This document shows positions 5,640 to 10,327 of a stretch of DNA of 10,327 nt, piece by piece. A program made the position numbers and the translations under genes. Every line of letters starts with the position of its first letter. Position 1 is the first letter of the stretch. The notes below the pieces were generated by a model. The model was not told where the DNA came from. It ran no database searches and saw nothing but the letters and a program-made list of their open reading frames with translations. The DNA comes from Acidobacteriaceae bacterium (GTDB taxonomy: Bacteria; Acidobacteriota; Terriglobia; Terriglobales; Acidobacteriaceae), in NCBI GenBank assembly GCA_003132825.1, contig PKYX01000253.1:1-10327 (forward strand), in the 5' to 3' direction.

Positions 5640-7622
5640 ATGGGCCGCATTCACGTTCTCCCCGAGCACGTTGCCAACAAAATCGCCGCTGGCGAGGTCG
5701 TAGAACGGCCTGCGTCGGTCGTGAAAGAACTGCTGGAGAATGCACTGGACGCCGGGTCCACTCGCATCAGGATTCAGGTCGAGGCGGGCGGAAGAAAGCT
5801 CATCCAGATTACCGACAACGGCTGCGGTATGGTGCGCGACGACGCCTTGCTCGCCTTCGAACGCCACGCCACCTCGAAGATCAACCAGGCCGAGGACCTG
5901 CTCAGCGTTCGAACTTTGGGCTTTCGCGGAGAAGCCCTGCCCTCGATTGCGTCGGTCTCCCGCCTGCGCCTGGAGACGCGCGTTCCCGACCAGGCCTCCG
6001 GAACGGTCGTCGAAATCAACGGCGGTAAGATTTTCAAAGTAGAGGAAGCCGGCCTGCCCGCCGGGACCTCGATCACCATCCGCGATTTGTTTTTCAACAT
6101 GCCGGCGCGGAGGAAATTCCTGAAAGCCGAGGCCACCGAGCTCTCCCACATCGTCTCGCTGGTCACACACTACGCCTTGGCGCATCCCGACAAGTATTTC
6201 GAGTTGCATTCCGCGACCCACGCCATGCTGGTTGCTCCTCCGGTCGCGGGATACAGCGAGCGTGTGTACCAGGTCTTCGGCAAAGAAATTCTCGATCACC
6301 TGATTCCACTCGCCGCCGTGCGGCCGCTCGAACGATTCGGTTTGCCCCAGCCGCGTGGCGCGGGCGTGTTCGCCCACGAGAGCCCGAACGAGGACGAGAC
6401 CTCCGGGGACTCGCCCTCCTTCGGGGAACTGCGCGCCCACGGATTCGTTTCCAAGCCCGAGATCCAGAAACTGAACCGCAATTCGATCTACGTTTTCGTC
6501 AACCGTCGCCTCATTCGCGACCGCCTCGTCCAGCACGCCATCACCGAGGCCTACCGCAACATCATCCCTCCCACGGTGTATCCCGTGGTGTTGCTCTTTC
6601 TGGAGTTGCCGAGCAGTGAGGTGGACGTGAACGTCCACCCCTCAAAAACCGAGGTGCGGTTCCGCCAGCACAGCGCGATGCATGATTTCGTTCGCGATTC
6701 GGTTCGCTCCGCCCTGATGAAGGCTCGACCTGTGCCGCAATTCACCGAAGAGATTGACGCGCATCCGACCGCAACTCCGATGCTTGCTGCGGGGTCTCGC
6801 GGCACGATCATCGAGGCCTCGCGATGGAGGTCCCTGTACACGCCCTCATCGCAGCAATTTAGCCTGCAAGCTTCTGTTCTTTCGCCGGTTAACGAGCCCT
6901 TTCGCTTCGGCGTAGACGGAATCGCAGTCGAAGGCACCGCCGCGTTGGCCGTGGCCCGGATGCCACCGCAGGTGTTTCCTGGAGATGGCTGCACGCCTCC
7001 GATCCCCGACGAACCCGAAGCTGCGAGCGGCCTGGCCCCTTCGCTCGCGTCTCTCAAGCCCTTGGGGCAGATTCGCGAATCGTTCATCCTGGCGGTGAAC
7101 GGAGAAGGCCTATGGATCGTGGACCAGCACGTGGCCCACGAGCGCGTGCTGTTTGAGAAGATCCTGAGGCAGCGCGCCGCGCAAAAGGTCGAAAGCCAGC
7201 GCTTGCTCATGCCCCTGGTGCTCGAACTTACCCCGGCGCAGGAAGCCGTCTTTCGAGAGATTTCCGACGAACTGAACCTGAACGGCTTTGAAGCCGAACC
7301 CTTCGGGGCGCGCAGTATCGCGGTGAAAGTCGCTCCCGCAGGTATCGAAGCTCCGCGCATCGAAACCATGCTTCATGAACTGCTCGAACAACTGGCCCGC
7401 GAGGAGCAAAGCCTCAATCTGGAGAAGCTTCGCACCCGGCTCGCGGCCACCATCGCCTGCCACGCCGCCATCAAGGTCAATATGGCGCTCGAGCAAACTA
7501 AGATGGAGTGGCTGCTCGCCGAACTATCCAAAACCGAATGCCCCATGTCCTGTCCCCACGGGCGGCCGGTGGTTCTGCGGTATTCTCTAAGGGACATTCA
7601 GAAGGCGTTTAAGAGAATCTGA
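5640..7622 (+). CDS. mutL: DNA mismatch repair protein MutL (endonuclease type)
   Basis: MutL links mismatch recognition by MutS to strand incision. The 660 residues show an N-terminal GHKL ATPase: the IAAGEVVERPASVVKELLENALDAG block (15-39; E30 and N34 equal E. coli E29 and N33), DNGCGM (59-64) and GFRGEAL (94-100). A transducer domain follows, with IYVFVNRRLIRD (283-294) and VDVNVHPSKTEVRF (328-341). After a variable linker (about 360-470) the C-terminal dimerisation domain carries the metal-endonuclease set: DQHVAHERVLFE (495-506), ACHAAIK (606-612), CPHGRP (638-643) and terminal FKR (657-659). A clamp-binding-like QRLLMP lies at 520-525. This is therefore a self-nicking MutL like that of B. 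subtilis, not the MutH-dependent E. coli type. The start matches the canonical N-terminus; only a weak GAGAG (5633-5637) precedes it. No mutS is in the window. Confidence 0.97.
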   Translation: MGRIHVLPEHVANKIAAGEVVERPASVVKELLENALDAGSTRIRIQVEAGGRKLIQITDNGCGMVRDDALLAFERHATSKINQAEDLLSVRTLGFRGEALPSIASVSRLRLETRVPDQASGTVVEINGGKIFKVEEAGLPAGTSITIRDLFFNMPARRKFLKAEATELSHIVSLVTHYALAHPDKYFELHSATHAMLVAPPVAGYSERVYQVFGKEILDHLIPLAAVRPLERFGLPQPRGAGVFAHESPNEDETSGDSPSFGELRAHGFVSKPEIQKLNRNSIYVFVNRRLIRDRLVQHAITEAYRNIIPPTVYPVVLLFLELPSSEVDVNVHPSKTEVRFRQHSAMHDFVRDSVRSALMKARPVPQFTEEIDAHPTATPMLAAGSRGTIIEASRWRSLYTPSSQQFSLQASVLSPVNEPFRFGVDGIAVEGTAALAVARMPPQVFPGDGCTPPIPDEPEAASGLAPSLASLKPLGQIRESFILAVNGEGLWIVDQHVAHERVLFEKILRQRAAQKVESQRLLMPLVLELTPAQEAVFREISDELNLNGFEAEPFGARSIAVKVAPAGIEAPRIETMLHELLEQLAREEQSLNLEKLRTRLAATIACHAAIKVNMALEQTKMEWLLAELSKTECPMSCPHGRPVVLRYSLRDIQKAFKRI

Positions 7623-7748
7623 GGGAACCGACAATCCGCAGGCGGTATTGAGCATTTATCCTTGGAGTGTGGGTGTGGACTCCGGCGAGCGGCTTTAGGT
7701 CCCGGCCAAGGATGAGGTGCTAAACGCCGATTGCTGGCTGCTGCTTTT

Positions 7749-8630
7749 ATGACTGACCAGGAACTCGATCAGCTCCGCCGCGCGAAGTGGCATCTCGATG
7801 GGAGGCCCGTGCACACGCTCGACGACGCGCGCTCGTTCCTCGAGTCGGTCGGCTTCTGCCTGATGTACCCGCAGCGTCCCTCGGTGCTGGCGCCAACCTT
7901 CATCGGCGCATGGGTGGGTTCGGACGATCACCTGCCCCCCTGGCAGCAGGCTTTCGCCGATCCCCGCGCGCAGGAAGCCGCCGAACTGATGGTGCGTTTG
8001 CTCCGCGATCGCTCCGCCTACGAGGCCAACCTGTTCGGCGAGAACAATGCATTCTTGGTTGCCGGCTCTATCTTCCCGTACTTCTATGCCATGGCCGGAG
8101 AGCGCAACCCCAAGCAAGCCCCCAAGGCCGGCCCACGTTCGGAATACTCCGAACTCGCCTGCGATGCTTTCGCCGCCATTCAGCGCGGTGGCCCCATCTC
8201 CAAGCAAAAACTGCAAGAGGTACTCGGCGGTAGCGTATCGTATGGCGCCCTCGATCACGCTCTGGGAGAGCTGGGCGTGAAGCTGCGGATCACTCGGGTT
8301 GACTACAATCCGGCCGAGGGATCGTTTTGGGACGTGCTCTATCGCTGGTCCCCCGACGCCGTCCGCGAGGGAATCGAACTGTCCGTCGGCGAGGCCTTGT
8401 CGGCGCTACTCTCGAAATACTTGGATTGCGTGATCGCGGCCGATCAGCAGGAACTGGAAACGCTATTTGGCAATTTCGCCCCCCGCTCGCGGATCAGGGA
8501 AGCGCTCAACGCGCTGCAAGCCGCGCGGGAGCTGGAATTCATCCGCGTGGGCAAGCGCTCGCTGGTTCAGCTGACTCCCGCCAGGCCGGAACCGGTCGCG
8601 CGCATCCCCGCCGCCCCCCGCCGCTCCTAA
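7749..8630 (+). CDS. AlkZ/YcaQ-like winged-helix protein
   Basis: A 293-residue cytoplasmic protein with no signal peptide. It resembles the AlkZ/YcaQ (HTH_42) DNA glycosylase superfamily in layout. An N-terminal helical segment with VGFCLMYPQRP (34-44) is followed by AYEANLFGENNAFLVAGSIFPYF (91-113), which parallels the LFExWxHxAS block of AlkZ. Next comes a winged-helix-like part, AFAAIQRGGPISKQKLQEVLGG (from about 141), with DVLYRWSPDAV after it. A second helix-rich region ends in a Pro/Arg-rich tail. AlkZ excises bulky or crosslinked alkylated bases. The QxQ/QxD motif that catalyses this is not evident at the expected place, so this may be a divergent or non-catalytic relative. It lies 126 bases after mutL on the same strand, compatible with co-transcription. 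The ATG at 7749 is preferred. A TTG at 7731 has GAGGTG 11 bases upstream and would add six residues. The family assignment is moderate; that the gene is real is near certain. Confidence 0.6.
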   Translation: MTDQELDQLRRAKWHLDGRPVHTLDDARSFLESVGFCLMYPQRPSVLAPTFIGAWVGSDDHLPPWQQAFADPRAQEAAELMVRLLRDRSAYEANLFGENNAFLVAGSIFPYFYAMAGERNPKQAPKAGPRSEYSELACDAFAAIQRGGPISKQKLQEVLGGSVSYGALDHALGELGVKLRITRVDYNPAEGSFWDVLYRWSPDAVREGIELSVGEALSALLSKYLDCVIAADQQELETLFGNFAPRSRIREALNALQAARELEFIRVGKRSLVQLTPARPEPVARIPAAPRRS

Positions 8631-8665
8631 GTCCTGGCGATCCGGGTCTGAGGTCCGCAAGCACC

Positions 8666-8694
8666 TTGCTTTTCCTTTCATAAATTGGAAAAAT
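8666..8694 (+). promoter_or_regulatory. Weak candidate promoter for the M13 peptidase gene
   Basis: TTGCTT (8666-8671) and AAAAAT (8689-8694) stand 17 bases apart in the only AT-rich patch between the two neighbouring genes. Matches are 3 of 6 and 4 of 6. Transcription would start near 8701, about 57 bases before the ATG. The match is poor, and it overlaps an inverted repeat at 8687-8703. Confidence 0.25.
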
Positions 8695-8703
8695 GCTTTT
8701 TCC
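8687..8703. repeat. Perfect 7-bp inverted repeat
   Basis: GGAAAAA (8687-8693), loop TGC, and TTTTTCC (8697-8703) form a perfect palindrome with a three-base loop, 57 bases after the AlkZ-like stop and 55 bases before the M13 peptidase start. The stem is mostly A-T, so it would be a weak terminator, although the second arm supplies a T run. It could also be an operator for the peptidase gene. Confidence 0.4.
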
Positions 8704-8757
8704 CGATCACTCGGCCAGCGCGTGTCGGACTTCGAAGGTTTCCATCCGAAAGCCAAT

Positions 8758-10327
8758 ATGAAAAAGCGTTTTGCGGTTCCCTCCTCCTTGTTTTGCCTGC
8801 TTCTTGTGAGCTCCGCCGTCGCGCAGACTCCTTCCGTCGCCCCGGCGCCCAGCCCTGTCTTGCCTTACACTCCCAGCCTCGATCTTAGCGCCATGGACCG
8901 CTCCGCCGATCCCTGTGTCGACCTCTACCAATATTCCTGCGGCGGGTGGAAGCAACACAACCCCATCCCTCCCGACCAAACCTCCTGGAGCGTGTACGGC
9001 AAACTCTACGAGGATAATTTGAATTTCTTGCGCGGCATTCTCGACGAGGCCGCCGCCGCCGCCGAGCGCGACGCTGTGACCCAAAAGATTGGCGACTTCT
9101 ACGCCGCCTGCATGGACGAAAGTGCCGTGGAGAAGCGGGGCTTGGCCGCGGTTCAGGCCGAACTGGACGCGATCGCGCAGCTCAAGTCCCTAACGGATCT
9201 CAGCCCGCTCGTCGCCCGCCTGCAGCTCACTTTCGGCCGTTCCATCCTCTTCGGAAACGGTTCGACCCAGGATCCGGACGACTCCGAACAGCAGATTGCC
9301 GACCTCGATCAGGGTGGCCTCGGGCTCCCCGACCGCGACTACTACACTAAGGATGACGCAAAATCGAAGGAGATCCGCGAGCATTACCTCGAGCACGTGC
9401 AAAAAGTATTCGAGCTCATGGGCGACGATTCCTCGACCGCCGGCGACCATGCCGCGACCGTCATGCGCATGGAAACTGCCCTGGCCAAGGCATCCTGGAC
9501 ACGGGTGGAGCGCCGCAACCCATACAACCTCAAACACAAGATGAAAATGGCGGACTTGGCTGGACTGGCTCCCAATTTTGATTGGCCGTCTTACTACCGC
9601 GCATTGCAGTACCCCAAGTTTGAAACTCTGAATGTCGAGGCACCGGAATTCTTCAAGCAAGTCAACTCGGAGCTGGCCGGCGAACCCGTCGAGAACTGGA
9701 AAACCTATCTCCGGTTTCACGTGGTGGATTCTTCCTCACCCTACCTCTCGACGGAATTCGTCCAGGAAAATTTTGCATTCTACCGACAATACTTGCGCGG
9801 GGCCAAAGCGATGCAGCCGCGCTGGAAGCGTTGCGTCCAATACACCGATTTCAACCTGGGGGAGGCCTTGGGCCAGGTCTACGTGCGCAAGGTCTTCTCC
9901 CCTGCACTGAAAGCCAGCACGCTCGACATGGTGCGGCGCATTGAAGACGCCATGGGCCAGCGCATTCGCCAGCTCGACTGGATGAGTCCTGAAACCAAAG
10001 CGCAGGCATTGACCAAGCTGCACTCGATTCGCAACAAGATCGGTTATCCCGACCAGTGGCGCGACTACAGCCCGGTCAAGATTGCGCGCGATGATTTTGA
10101 CGGAGACGTACAACGCGCCCTGGAATTCGAGCGCCGCCGAGACATCAACAAAGTCGGCCAGCCCGTTGATCACGGCGAATGGGGCATGTCTCCGCCCACC
10201 GTTAACGCGTATTTCAACCCGCAAATGAATGACATCAACTTCCCCGCTGGCGTGCTTCAGCCTCCGCTCTATGACGCCAAAATGGACGATGCCCCCAACT
10301 ATGGCGACACCGGCGGCACGATCGGGC
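8758..10327 (+). CDS. Secreted M13 (neprilysin/PepO-like) metallopeptidase, 3'-truncated
   Basis: An exported zinc endopeptidase of family M13, expected to cleave peptides outside the cytoplasm. About 523 residues are visible of a usual 670-690. A signal peptide covers residues 1-22 (KKR, hydrophobic core, AVA|Q). The large helical M13 N-terminal domain follows, with signatures DPCVDLYQYSCGGW (near 54-67), NPIPPDQTSW and GGLGLPDRDYYTKDD. NAYF (from N483) within NAYFNPQMNDINFPAG corresponds to the neprilysin NAFY substrate-binding segment. The frame reaches the window edge at GGTIG, immediately before the family's HExxH zinc motif, so catalytic competence cannot be judged here. No frameshift is seen. 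The ATG at 8758 is chosen for the signal peptide; no strong Shine-Dalgarno precedes it. The repeat-bearing gap upstream suggests independent transcription. Confidence 0.93.
   Translation, partial: MKKRFAVPSSLFCLLLVSSAVAQTPSVAPAPSPVLPYTPSLDLSAMDRSADPCVDLYQYSCGGWKQHNPIPPDQTSWSVYGKLYEDNLNFLRGILDEAAAAAERDAVTQKIGDFYAACMDESAVEKRGLAAVQAELDAIAQLKSLTDLSPLVARLQLTFGRSILFGNGSTQDPDDSEQQIADLDQGGLGLPDRDYYTKDDAKSKEIREHYLEHVQKVFELMGDDSSTAGDHAATVMRMETALAKASWTRVERRNPYNLKHKMKMADLAGLAPNFDWPSYYRALQYPKFETLNVEAPEFFKQVNSELAGEPVENWKTYLRFHVVDSSSPYLSTEFVQENFAFYRQYLRGAKAMQPRWKRCVQYTDFNLGEALGQVYVRKVFSPALKASTLDMVRRIEDAMGQRIRQLDWMSPETKAQALTKLHSIRNKIGYPDQWRDYSPVKIARDDFDGDVQRALEFERRRDINKVGQPVDHGEWGMSPPTVNAYFNPQMNDINFPAGVLQPPLYDAKMDDAPNYGDTGGTIG

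Noticed and set aside
9190..9720. Minus-strand open frame within the M13 peptidase gene
   Set aside because: The plus-strand frame is a continuous M13 N-terminal domain with family signatures; the antisense frame has none.

Overview
The window is a GC-rich bacterial chromosomal segment holding eight protein genes and no visible RNA gene, insertion sequence, phage gene or CRISPR array. The AspRS and MutL sequences, a PilZ/TonB protein of a kind I associate with that group, and a secreted M13 metallopeptidase suggest Acidobacteriota (Terriglobia/Acidobacteriales-like). That placement is inference from recalled family resemblance, not a search.

Layout, left to right. (1) The 3' part of hisS (histidyl-tRNA synthetase), cut by the left edge. 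(2) A small secreted DUF1579-type protein with a good -35/-10 pair, a Shine-Dalgarno site and paired repeats at its promoter. (3) On the minus strand, a secreted GlcG/HbpS-family protein whose stop codon lies in a 15-bp tandem duplication. (4) A 331-base divergent intergenic region with a perfect TATAAT box, followed by aspS (aspartyl-tRNA synthetase), which probably starts at a TTG codon. (5) On the minus strand, convergent with aspS, a PilZ-like domain, one membrane helix and a TonB C-terminal domain in one protein. (6) Divergent from it, mutL, encoding a mismatch-repair protein of the endonuclease-bearing (non-E. coli) type. (7) A protein resembling the AlkZ/YcaQ winged-helix DNA glycosylase superfamily. 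(8) The 5' three quarters of a secreted M13 (neprilysin/PepO-like) metallopeptidase, cut by the right edge just before its zinc motif.

The window mixes translation (hisS, aspS), DNA maintenance (mutL and perhaps the AlkZ-like gene) and envelope functions (four exported or membrane proteins). There is no long operon. Genes 3 and 5 are inverted and most genes seem to have their own promoters. The best candidate for something under-described is the PilZ-TM-TonB fusion, whose predicted topology would put a possible c-di-GMP sensor in the cytoplasm and an energy-transducer-type domain in the periplasm. Second is the AlkZ-like protein downstream of mutL, which lacks an obvious catalytic QxQ motif. 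The rest of the window looks like ordinary core genome.
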